Assembly (NCBI GenBank): GCA_030654395.1
Contig: JAURXM010000031.1
Location: 62,001 to 126,000, forward strand
From: Aquabacterium sp.
GTDB lineage: Bacteria > Pseudomonadota > Gammaproteobacteria > Burkholderiales > Burkholderiaceae_C
Length of the DNA stretch: 64,000 bases
Direction of reading: 5' to 3'
A program made the translations under genes and the position numbers. Below, piece by piece: positions 11,416-19,139 of the stretch. Below the pieces are notes generated by a model. The model made no database searches. It was not told the origin of the DNA and worked only from the letters and a program-made list of their open reading frames with translations. Numbering within the stretch: the first letter of the stretch is position 1; the number at the start of each line of letters is the position of its first letter.

Positions 11416-12585
11416 ATGAAAGAAACGCGGATGAACCACCGACACAATAAGTTGCGAAAGCAAGCGGGATGGATGATGGCCTGCGTATTGCTAATGGCTG
11501 CGCCTGCTGCTTACGCGGCCAAAGATTTGTTAGAGCTTCCCGCATTGACCTCTGCCAAGGCGGCCAAAGCAATGCTATTGGGTGTGGTTCAGACGGGTGG
11601 GCGCTATATTGCGGTGGGTGAGTATGGTCTGATTGTGTATTCAGACGACCAAGGTAAAACCTGGCAGCAAGCGCAAGTGCCCGTTTCGGTGACCTTGACG
11701 GCGGTGTACTTTCAAACCCCCAGTAAAGGCTGGGCGGTGGGCCACGATGGCGTGATTTTGAACACGGTGGATGGTGGCAAAAAATGGGTCAAACAGTTTG
11801 ACGGCAATAAGGCCAATGCCATCGTGATCGATGCCGCCGCCAAGCGTTTAAAAGACTTCAAGTCGACTCTGAGCGAGCCACTCAGTGAGCTAGCTGCTGC
11901 CGATTTAAGTAAACTTGAAAATTCTTTTGAAGACGCCAAGGCTGGCGGGCGATTTGGCCCTTCTCGTCCTTTGTTTGATGTGCGCTTCAAAAATGAGTCC
12001 GAGGGCATGGTGGTCGGCTCCTTTGGACAAGTCTTTCGCACCGTTGATGGTGGCTTGAACTGGGGCTTGTTGGCCACGCCGATCGATAACCCAGATGGCT
12101 TTCATTACAACGCCTTGTCCGTGATGCCATCGGGTGCCTTGGTGATCTCCTGCGAGGCAGGCAAACTGTTCCGATCTCAAGATGGCGGGCTGACTTGGAC
12201 CTTGATAGACACGGGCTATGCCGGGCAGCTCTACGGGGTGTTGGGGCTGGCAGATGTCTCCGGCAAAGATGTGCTCTTGGCATATGGCTTTGGCGGGCAT
12301 GTCTTTCGGTCGGCGGATGACGGTGTCAGTTGGCGAAAAGCGGACACAGGGACAAAAAAATCGGTGGTGGCTGGTCTTGTGCTGGCCGATGCCAGCGTGT
12401 TGATGGTGACCCAAAACGGCCACCTGTTGCGCAGTGCTGACCAAGGGCTCACATTCCAGCACGACAACACCCCCTTGGCTACGTCTGTCGTGGCGATGAG
12501 TCGCAGCACAGCGACAGGTGATGTGATGATTGCTGGGGCCAAAGGCGTCATGATGGTATCGACCAAAAAAGCGAAGGCAAAATAA
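11416..12585 (+). CDS. YCF48/BNR-repeat exported beta-propeller protein
   Basis: A 389-residue exported protein. The start taken is ATG 11416 (MKETRMNHRHNK); ATG 11431 is the alternative. A signal peptide follows (KQAGWMMACVLLMAAPAAYA). The rest is a beta-propeller with recurrent BNR/Asp-box-like units: WAVGHDGVILNTVDGGKKW, VVGSFGQVFRTVDGGLNW, LFRSQDGGLTW, HVFRSADDGVSW and LLRSADQGLTF. This architecture resembles YCF48/HCF136, an assembly factor in phototrophs, but in this neighbourhood the protein is a regular partner of DUF1302/DUF1329/MMPL genes. Its role is unknown; a periplasmic scaffold for the transporter is a guess. Confidence 0.8.
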   Translation: MKETRMNHRHNKLRKQAGWMMACVLLMAAPAAYAAKDLLELPALTSAKAAKAMLLGVVQTGGRYIAVGEYGLIVYSDDQGKTWQQAQVPVSVTLTAVYFQTPSKGWAVGHDGVILNTVDGGKKWVKQFDGNKANAIVIDAAAKRLKDFKSTLSEPLSELAAADLSKLENSFEDAKAGGRFGPSRPLFDVRFKNESEGMVVGSFGQVFRTVDGGLNWGLLATPIDNPDGFHYNALSVMPSGALVISCEAGKLFRSQDGGLTWTLIDTGYAGQLYGVLGLADVSGKDVLLAYGFGGHVFRSADDGVSWRKADTGTKKSVVAGLVLADASVLMVTQNGHLLRSADQGLTFQHDNTPLATSVVAMSRSTATGDVMIAGAKGVMMVSTKKAKAK

Positions 12586-12587
12586 CC

Positions 12588-14945
12588 ATGAGCACCGAGC
12601 GCCCCGCAAAAGAGTCGCACAAAATGATAGCGGCGATAGCCAAGTTTTGTGAAAGTGTACTTTTCAAAAATCGAATCCCATTCCTGTTATTTTTCCTTAT
12701 AACGTCTTTGTATTTGGGTTATCAGGCTGCGCAGCTCAAACCTGATGCCAGTTTCCAAAAAATGGTGCCTGCATCGCACCCTTATATTGCCAATTACCTC
12801 AAGTACGAAAATGAGCTACGCCCTCTGGGTAATGTGGTTCGCATTGTGGTTGAAAACCCCAAGGGTGATATCTATAGTAAAGAGTATCTTGATACCCTGA
12901 AAAAGATCACCGATGAGGTATTTTATATATCCGGAGTGGACCGAGGCAACCTGAAATCACTGTGGACGCCCAACGTCATGTGGTACGAGGTGACCGAAGA
13001 GGGCATGGTAGCTGGACACATTGTTCCAGAAGGCTTTGATGGTTCGCCTGAAAAGTTGGACGAAGTGCGCACCAATATCGTTCGGTCAGGCCGAATTGGC
13101 AGTTTGGTGGCCAATGACCATAAATCAACAATCATTTTGGCGCCCTTGCTCGAGACTGATCCGAAAACAGGCCAGAAACTGGACTACGGTCAGTTTTCAG
13201 ATAATTTGGAAGTCAAAATTCGTCAAAAATACGAGAGCGAACATATCAAAATCCACATCACGGGTTTTGCTAAAATTGTGGGCGATTTGATCCATGGCTC
13301 TAAAGCCATCGCGGTGTTTTTCGCCATCACTTTTGTATTGGCTCTGGTGGTCTTGTTTGTCTATTCACGCTGCTGGCGCAGCACGCTGGCGACCATTCTT
13401 TGTTGTAGTTTGGCGGTGATTTGGCAAATGGGCTTGGTGAGATTATTGGGTTATGGGCTCAACCCCTATTCCATCTTGGTGCCCTTCTTGACGTTTGCCA
13501 TTGGCGTCAGCCATGCGGTGCAAAACATCAACACCATGGCGTTTGAGAGATATTCGGGTAAGTCCAACATGGAGGCCGCGCGCACAACCTTCAGCTTGCT
13601 CTTTATCCCTGGCACGATCGCCTTGTTGTGCGATGCGGTCGGGTTTTCAACACTGCTGGTGATCGACATTGGCGTGATCCGCGAGTTGGCAATTGGGTCC
13701 AGCGTGGGTGTCTTGGTCATTATTTTGACGAAGATGTTTTTGTTGCCTTTGATGATGTCCTACGTTGGTGTCACTGATGCCTGTCTGAAGCATCAAGCCA
13801 AACGCGCCAATGGCACCCATGCCTTGGCCCATGTTTTGTCTCGGGTGACGGAGCCCAGCATCGCCAAGTTGGCGGTGGTGGCTGCTGTGCTGATTTTTGG
13901 CGTGGCTTCTTATTTGGCTCGCGATCTGAAGATCGGTGACCTGGACCCCGGATCGCCCGAGCTGCGAGTGAACTCCCGGTACAACCAAGACAGTGCTTTT
14001 GTGGTGGCCAACTACGCGACCAGTCCCGATGTGTTTGTCACCATGGTGACGACCAACAAGGACGAGTGTGGCAGCTACCCCGTGGCTTCTGCTGTACAGC
14101 GTTTTCAGTGGCAAATGGAGAACGTGGAAGGGGTGGAGTCCAGCGCGTCCTTGTTTACCGGCATGAAGCGTGTGATCTCGGCCAGCAATGGCGGTAACCT
14201 CAAGTGGTCCGCCATCAGTCGGGATAAATTCATCTCTAATGCGGCGCACCGCACCTTGCCTTCTGAGTTGTACAACAACGATTGTTCAATGGTGCCTGTG
14301 ATGATTTTCTTGTCAGATCACAAGGCGGAGACCCTGACTCGAGTGGTCAGCGCGGTTGAGAAATTCGCCACCGAGAACGACACCAAAGACATGCAGTTCA
14401 AGATGGCCGCAGGCAATGCCGGGATTGAAGCGGCCACCAACATGGTGATCAAAAAAGCCGAGCGTCAGATGCTGTTGCTGGTCTACGGCATCGTGGCTTT
14501 GCTGGTTTTGTGGGAGTTCCGCTCGTGGCGTGTGACCGTCGCCATCATGGTGCCGCTCTACATCACCTCGGTGCTGTGCGAGGCGATCATGGCCCAGCTG
14601 GGTTTGGGTGTGAAGGTGGCCACTTTGCCGGTGATCGCACTGGGGGTGGGCATTGGCGTGGATTACGGCATCTACATCTACAACCGCCTAGAGCATTTCT
14701 TGAATCAGGGCATGCCGTTGAAGAAGGCCTATTTTGAGACGCTCAAGACCACGGGCACGGCCATTATTTTGACCGGCGTGATGTTGGCTTTGGGTGTGTT
14801 GACCTGGGTGTTCTCGGATATCAAGTTCCAGGCTGACATGGGCTTGTTGCTGACCTTCATGTTCTTGTGGAACATGATTGGCGCCATTGTGATGATCCCC
14901 GCCTTGGTTGCGGTGTTGACGCCCTCGCTGAATCAGCGTCAGTAA
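12588..14945 (+). CDS. MMPL/RND-superfamily transporter
   Basis: A 785-residue inner-membrane protein with two MMPL-type halves. Each half has a periplasmic domain after its first membrane segment (near residues 35-55 and ~430-450) and then a bundle of five or six membrane segments (about 240-400 and 630-775). Recognisable are LKPDASFQKMVPASHPYIANY, the family's first-loop motif, and GVGIGVDYGIYIYNRL in the second bundle. Such proteins export or move hydrophobic molecules using the proton gradient. It begins two bases after the YCF48-like gene ends, so the two are co-translated. The substrate cannot be read from the sequence. Confidence 0.87.
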   Translation: MSTERPAKESHKMIAAIAKFCESVLFKNRIPFLLFFLITSLYLGYQAAQLKPDASFQKMVPASHPYIANYLKYENELRPLGNVVRIVVENPKGDIYSKEYLDTLKKITDEVFYISGVDRGNLKSLWTPNVMWYEVTEEGMVAGHIVPEGFDGSPEKLDEVRTNIVRSGRIGSLVANDHKSTIILAPLLETDPKTGQKLDYGQFSDNLEVKIRQKYESEHIKIHITGFAKIVGDLIHGSKAIAVFFAITFVLALVVLFVYSRCWRSTLATILCCSLAVIWQMGLVRLLGYGLNPYSILVPFLTFAIGVSHAVQNINTMAFERYSGKSNMEAARTTFSLLFIPGTIALLCDAVGFSTLLVIDIGVIRELAIGSSVGVLVIILTKMFLLPLMMSYVGVTDACLKHQAKRANGTHALAHVLSRVTEPSIAKLAVVAAVLIFGVASYLARDLKIGDLDPGSPELRVNSRYNQDSAFVVANYATSPDVFVTMVTTNKDECGSYPVASAVQRFQWQMENVEGVESSASLFTGMKRVISASNGGNLKWSAISRDKFISNAAHRTLPSELYNNDCSMVPVMIFLSDHKAETLTRVVSAVEKFATENDTKDMQFKMAAGNAGIEAATNMVIKKAERQMLLLVYGIVALLVLWEFRSWRVTVAIMVPLYITSVLCEAIMAQLGLGVKVATLPVIALGVGIGVDYGIYIYNRLEHFLNQGMPLKKAYFETLKTTGTAIILTGVMLALGVLTWVFSDIKFQADMGLLLTFMFLWNMIGAIVMIPALVAVLTPSLNQRQ

Positions 14946-14996
14946 GGGCTTAGTCCAACAGCTAGATTGCGACGGCGGTGGCTGACGTGCGGCCAA

Positions 14997-15113
14997 TTCA
15001 AAAGCAAGACCCAGAGTGTTTTGTCGTCCGATGTCGATGAGATTGCGATTCAAAGCCCGCAACCTCATCGACAAAAGGACCGCCCATTGAGCAAAAAATC
15101 AGACGCGTGTGCT
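14997..15113. repeat. Upstream copy of the duplicated ada leader (117 bp)
   Basis: This stretch matches 16294-16410 at a constant offset of 1297 with 5 mismatches in 117 bases. The downstream copy is the real ada leader, ribosome-binding site and first codons. This copy carries the same TTG start (15087) and the first six codons almost unchanged, then diverges and meets a stop at 15147-15149, so it is a decapitated ada start left behind by a duplication or insertion. Confidence 0.9.
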
Positions 15114-15167
15114 CCCCCGAGTTCGACAGTTAACGACGTCAGTCTATGATTTCATTGGGGTCGAGTT

Positions 15168-15379
15168 AAATACGTGCCCCTACAAAAGGGTCAACTGTGT
15201 CCATGACCATTCACAACAGTGGGCCGCACATTCCCGTAGAGCTGCTTGACCGAATTTTTGAGTACGGTGTTTCTGAGCGACTGAAGACCGCTGACGGTAG
15301 CCACGGCCAAGGGTTGTTCGTCACATCCACGTATCTATCAAAGATGGGCTGGCCTTTGGTGTGCAAGCAGTCGGTTTAG
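15168..15379 (+). pseudogene. Remnant of a histidine-kinase ATPase (HATPase_c) domain
   Basis: About 65 codons read VSMTIHNSGPHIPVELLDRIFEYGVSE and then HGQGLFVTSTYLSKMGW. These match the G1/F-box and G2-box region of sensor histidine kinases (usually ...GxGLxVxxxYxxxMGG). Nothing of the dimerisation domain, H-box or N-box remains: a stop lies just upstream (15167) and the frame ends at 15379. It is a fragment carried between the two ada-leader copies and unlikely to make a working protein. Confidence 0.7.
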
Positions 15380-15402
15380 AGGTCAATATCAAGTCTGTAA
15401 AT

Positions 15403-16050
15403 TCATGGCCGACGCCTCTTTATCAGGGCCAGTACAGCAAAGCCAGCGCCAACGAGTCCAAGTACACCTGGCTCAGGAACTGCAGTCACCCGCACATTGT
15501 CTAAAGTTGGGCCGTAGTCACCGGGGGTTAAGGACGTGAACCGCAATGTCGTTGAGGAATCTGAAGCGGTAAACATGAAATGCTCATCCGTCCAACGCAT
15601 GCTTTGACGAGTCGACCCGGTACTATCAAAAGCGAATTTGGCAAACGAACCCGCAGCCGAGGCATGAAGCTCTTTCACTACTGGGCCACCATCAGGATTG
15701 CCTGCCATGGCAAATGAAACCTGATATTGCATACCGGCCACCGTGTCAAAGGTTTGGGCAATGGCGTATGCATTGTTATGCTCACCATTGATGTCAATGC
15801 TGAATTGACCCTCGGCGGCTTGCCAGCGAATGGGTGATTTCACATAGTTAATCGATCCCGACGTGATGTCCCACCCATCAAGGCTGTGATCACCGACGGG
15901 TAGCAATAGCTCCTTCGCATCCAGCTCCTCCGGCGTAATGCTTGGATCGTGCAACTCAAAGCCACCGTTGATAAAGGGGTTTGCGTAGCTGGAAACACTT
16001 GAAAACAACAGCAGAACAACAGCGGCTAGGTTGCCTTTGGATAGACGCAT
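15403..16050 (-). CDS. PEP-CTERM sorting-domain protein, choice-of-anchor C/DUF642 type
   Basis: A 215-residue secreted protein. The start at 16050 (MRLSKGNLAA) is fixed by AAGGAG six bases upstream; a longer open frame exists but lacks such a site. It has a signal peptide (residues 1-24, ending SSYA), then NPFINGGFE, DGWDI, ...SIDINGEHNN and YQVSFAMAGNPDGGP, the pattern of choice-of-anchor C (DUF642-like, carbohydrate-binding type) proteins. It ends in a full PEP-CTERM signal: VPEPG, a hydrophobic helix and KRRRP. Such proteins are recognised by exosortase and exported with exopolysaccharide. The exosortase B gene lies 1.5 kb away. The gene sits inside the segment bounded by the duplicated ada leader, so it may be a recent arrival. 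Confidence 0.88.
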   Translation of the reverse strand: MRLSKGNLAAVVLLLFSSVSSYANPFINGGFELHDPSITPEELDAKELLLPVGDHSLDGWDITSGSINYVKSPIRWQAAEGQFSIDINGEHNNAYAIAQTFDTVAGMQYQVSFAMAGNPDGGPVVKELHASAAGSFAKFAFDSTGSTRQSMRWTDEHFMFTASDSSTTLRFTSLTPGDYGPTLDNVRVTAVPEPGVLGLVGAGFAVLALIKRRRP

Positions 16051-16293
16051 ATTAATCTCCTTGACGTGGACGGTAACCAGAACACGCATGCGCTGCACGT
16101 ACCCCACCCACAGCAGGCGAACCTGATGTGGCGAGTGTGTAGCCACACGTCGCGGTAAACACACAGGACACAGCGTGTGCTCGACGGTATGCTATGACCA
16201 GCACCTGGCACCGTCTACACCTAACTTCGAAGTCGCAAGTTGTACTTCGTCTAGTTTGAGCCAGCGATACTGCGGCGGCCACTCGTAGCGCAT
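16051..16293. other. Gap upstream of the PEP-CTERM gene
   Basis: This stretch should hold the PEP-CTERM promoter on the minus strand. A GTGTG-TAGC-CACAC inverted repeat lies at 16135-16148. I looked for a sigma-54 element, since PEP-CTERM genes in other bacteria can be sigma-54 dependent, and saw none. No coding sequence is supported here. Confidence 0.45.
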
Positions 16294-16410
16294 TTCAAAA
16301 GCAAGACCCAGAGTGTTTTGTTGTCCGATGTCGATTAGATTGCGATTCAAAGCCCGCAACCTCATCGACAAAAGGACCGCCCATTGAGCAAAAAACCAGA
16401 CGCATCTGCT
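16294..16410. repeat. Downstream copy of the duplicated ada leader (117 bp)
   Basis: Partner of 14997-15113 (5 mismatches, no gaps). It includes the ribosome-binding site AAAGGA (16371-16376 region) and the TTG start of ada at 16384, and is the functional copy. Confidence 0.9.
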
Positions 16411-17463
16411 GCTGCGACCATCGGCGATCCCCGCTGGGCCGAGGTGCTCACACGTGATTCGATGGCGGATGGCCGGTTTTTTTACGCGGTCAAGACCACA
16501 GGTGTTTATTGCCGGCCGTCGTGTGGCTCGCGCACGCCCAAACCGGAAAACGTCCGTTTTTACCTGACGACCACGGCGGCCCAAGAGGCTGGATTTCGGC
16601 CATGCAAGCGCTGCAAGCCTGAGCAGCCCTCGCAGGCCCAACAGCACGCGGCGCTGGTCACCAACTTATGCCGTCAGATTGAGCAAGCGGATGTGGCCCC
16701 CACGCTCGAAGTATTGGCCCACAGCGCGCAGATGAGCAAGTACCACCTGCACCGCATCTTCAAAGAGATCACCGGGGTCACCCCCAAAGCCTACGCGGCC
16801 GCACAAAGAGCCACGAAGGTGCGCACCCAACTGGTGCGCAGTGGGACGACCGTGACCGACGCGATATACGAAGCCGGATACAACTCCAATGGCCGCTTCT
16901 ACAGCGAATCGACCAGCTTGCTGGGTATGACCCCGCGCGATTTTCGCTCTGGCGGCAACCATGCGGTGATTCGTTTTGCCGTTGGTGAATGCAGCTTGGG
17001 CGACATTTTGGTCGCGGCCAGCGAACGAGGGGTTTGTGCGATTTTGCTGGGCGACGATGCCGATGCGCTCACCAGAGACCTCCAGGATCGCTTCCCTCGT
17101 GCTGAATTGATCGGGGGGGATGCGGGATTCGAGCGCGTGGTTGCGCAAGTGGTCGGATTTGTCGAAGCCCCAAAGCGCGGGCTTGATCTGCCGCTCGACA
17201 TCCGTGGAACAGCCTTCCAGCAGCGCGTCTGGCAGGCGTTGCAGGACATGCCCGCAGGCACGACCGCGAGTTATACGGAGATCGCCCAGCGCATCGGCCA
17301 GCCCAGTGCTGCGCGGGCCGTGGCTGGTGCATGTGCTGCCAACACCTTGGCCGTCGCCATTCCCTGCCATCGGGTTGTCCGCAACGATGGCGCCTTGTCC
17401 GGCTACCGATGGGGGGTTGAGCGCAAGCGTGCGTTGCTCGATCGCGAGTCGCAGACCAATTGA
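16384..17463 (+). CDS. ada: Bifunctional transcriptional activator/DNA repair methyltransferase Ada
   Basis: Ada removes methyl groups from alkylated DNA by irreversible transfer to its own cysteines and activates the adaptive response. The 359 residues contain the N-terminal zinc domain (Cys43, Cys47, Cys74, Cys77 in VYCRPSCGSR and FRPCKRCKP), an AraC-type helix-turn-helix (about 88-185) and the C-terminal O6-methylguanine methyltransferase with the active-site PCHRVV (Cys328). It starts at TTG 16384, preceded by AAAGGA; the whole leader is duplicated 1.3 kb upstream. All key residues are present, so it should be functional. Confidence 0.95.
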   Translation: MSKKPDASAAATIGDPRWAEVLTRDSMADGRFFYAVKTTGVYCRPSCGSRTPKPENVRFYLTTTAAQEAGFRPCKRCKPEQPSQAQQHAALVTNLCRQIEQADVAPTLEVLAHSAQMSKYHLHRIFKEITGVTPKAYAAAQRATKVRTQLVRSGTTVTDAIYEAGYNSNGRFYSESTSLLGMTPRDFRSGGNHAVIRFAVGECSLGDILVAASERGVCAILLGDDADALTRDLQDRFPRAELIGGDAGFERVVAQVVGFVEAPKRGLDLPLDIRGTAFQQRVWQALQDMPAGTTASYTEIAQRIGQPSAARAVAGACAANTLAVAIPCHRVVRNDGALSGYRWGVERKRALLDRESQTN

Positions 17464-17517
17464 GGGTAATTGCCCTCCCTGCTCCAAGGGGGGACTTCGG
17501 GAACTATAGTTAAGATC

Positions 17518-17532
17518 AAGGAACAGTTCCTT
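17518..17532. promoter_or_regulatory. Inverted repeat upstream of xrtB
   Basis: AAGGAAC-A-GTTCCTT is a perfect 7-bp inverted repeat with a one-base centre, 36 bases before the xrtB ATG and just after an ACTATAGT palindrome (17503-17510) that could be part of a -10 element. It looks like an operator; no regulator is identified. Confidence 0.4.
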
Positions 17533-17568
17533 CTCCCTCATATAGTTGTCCCACCCCGGTCACTCAAC

Positions 17569-18459
17569 ATGCAGCAGATTGCTCCTCCAGCCGAGATGTC
17601 GCCCTCCCCTATTTCGTCAGACACGGCTTGGCCTGTTTGGGCGCTAGGGGCGTTGGCTTTGGGTATGTTGGTGCTTTATTTGCCAACCTTTTATACCTTG
17701 GCGCACACGACTTGGAACAAGGATGAAAGCGGGCATGGGCCCATGATCTTGGCGATGAGCTATTGGCTGCTGTGGCAGGAGCGTAAAGCGTTTTTCAGCA
17801 GCAAAGGCGAGCCGGCGGTATTCGCTGCTTTTGCATGTTTGATCCCAGGTATTTTGTTATATGTATTGGGCCGATCTCAGGCAATTGATACATTGGAAGT
17901 AGCCTCTCAAATCTTGGTGCTGATAGCCTGTTTGTTGTTGCTCCGTGGCTGGCAGGGCTTGCGTTTGGTGTGGTTCCCCGTCTTCTTCCTCATCTTCATG
18001 ATCCCTTTGCCGGGGTTGGTCGTGCAAGCACTGACTTTGCCGCTTAAGTCAGCGGTCTCCTACCTTGTTGAGCTGATTATGTATGCCGCCGGCTACCCGA
18101 TCGGGCGCTCTGGCGTCATCCTCACAGTGGGGCCATATCAGCTGATGGTCGCTGATGCGTGCTCAGGCTTGAGCTCCCTGTTCACGCTGGAGGCGCTTGG
18201 TTTGTTCTACATGAAGTTGATGAACTACAAGTCCAAAGCACGTAACTTGGTTTTGGCCATCGCGATCGTGCCCATCTCTTTTGTCTCAAACGTGATCCGG
18301 GTAATCATCCTCGTGTTGGTAACCTATCACTTGGGTGATGAGGCCGGGCAAGGCTTTTTGCATGGCTTTGCGGGTATGGTTTTGTTTACTGTGGCGTTGA
18401 TATTGACCTACGCGGCTGACCGTTTGTTGGCAGCGCGATTTGACAAGGAAGTCAAATGA
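17569..18459 (+). CDS. xrtB: Exosortase B
   Basis: A membrane-embedded cysteine protease/transpeptidase that processes PEP-CTERM proteins. From ATG 17569 (MQQIAPPAEM) it has 296 residues and about eight membrane segments. The catalytic triad of the family is visible: Cys198 in VADACSGLSSLF, Arg244 in NVIRVIIL and His265 in FLHGFAGM. The N-terminal motif WNKDESGHGPMILAMSYWL is typical of exosortases. It overlaps epsI by four bases and begins an exopolysaccharide operon. No strong ribosome-binding site precedes the chosen start, so a slightly different N-terminus is possible. Confidence 0.93.
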   Translation: MQQIAPPAEMSPSPISSDTAWPVWALGALALGMLVLYLPTFYTLAHTTWNKDESGHGPMILAMSYWLLWQERKAFFSSKGEPAVFAAFACLIPGILLYVLGRSQAIDTLEVASQILVLIACLLLLRGWQGLRLVWFPVFFLIFMIPLPGLVVQALTLPLKSAVSYLVELIMYAAGYPIGRSGVILTVGPYQLMVADACSGLSSLFTLEALGLFYMKLMNYKSKARNLVLAIAIVPISFVSNVIRVIILVLVTYHLGDEAGQGFLHGFAGMVLFTVALILTYAADRLLAARFDKEVK

Positions 18460-19139
18460 AAACCCGTTTGTCCTTGTCTGTGCTGGTCGCGTTCGTCTTG
18501 ATGTTGGTTAGCGCGCTGGCTGCGCAGGCGCTCAAACCAACTGTGCGCATTGCTGATTTGAAGCCCAAATTGGCGCTTGAGGTGTTGATACCCAAAGCGT
18601 TTGGCGATTGGCGTGAGTTGCCATCCATGACCCCAGTATTGCCTGACCCGACTGTTCAGGCAACGTTGAACGCCTTGTACTCACAGACCATTGCCCGTAG
18701 CTATATCAGCAGCAAAGGGCAGGTTGTGATGCTGACGATCGCTTATGGCAGCGATCAGAGTTCGGAGGCCACAGCGGCCCATCGGCCGGAGTTTTGCTAC
18801 AACAGCAATGGGTTCAAAGTACAAGATTCGGGCACACGAACGATTGCCTTGGCAACTCATGGTTTGATGGTTAGGCAATTGATCGCACGCAAAGATAACT
18901 ATGTTGAACCCATTTCTTATTGGGTGACTTTGGATGAGAGCGCTACCTTGCCTGGCATGGGGCGCAAATTGGCCCAAATTCGTTATGGACTCAGGGGCTT
19001 GATCGCAGACGGGATGCTGATGCGCTTATCCAGTCCAACTGCCAATGAGTCGGCCGCCTTTGCAGCCCAAAGCCAGTTCGCGCGAGATTTAGAGGCTGTC
19101 ATGCCAACCAGTTTCAGAGCGCGGTTTTTTGGTGTTTGA
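18456..19139 (+). CDS. epsI: Exosortase-associated protein EpsI
   Basis: A 227-residue EpsI/DUF3485 family protein, the regular partner of exosortases in exopolysaccharide loci. One N-terminal membrane segment (about 5-25) anchors a periplasmic domain. Family stretches are MTPVLPDPTVQATLNALYSQ, VMLTIAYGSDQSSEATAAHRPEFCY and the following VQDSG. Its exact biochemical role is not settled; it is needed for polymer export in methylotrophs. ATGA overlap with xrtB indicates coupling, and the next gene starts one base after its stop codon. Confidence 0.9.
   Translation: MKTRLSLSVLVAFVLMLVSALAAQALKPTVRIADLKPKLALEVLIPKAFGDWRELPSMTPVLPDPTVQATLNALYSQTIARSYISSKGQVVMLTIAYGSDQSSEATAAHRPEFCYNSNGFKVQDSGTRTIALATHGLMVRQLIARKDNYVEPISYWVTLDESATLPGMGRKLAQIRYGLRGLIADGMLMRLSSPTANESAAFAAQSQFARDLEAVMPTSFRARFFGV

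Noticed and set aside
16051..16293. Integron attC-like site near 16216 (ACCTAAC)
   Set aside because: One core-site-like heptamer is present but no matching partner GTTRRRY or paired stem was found.
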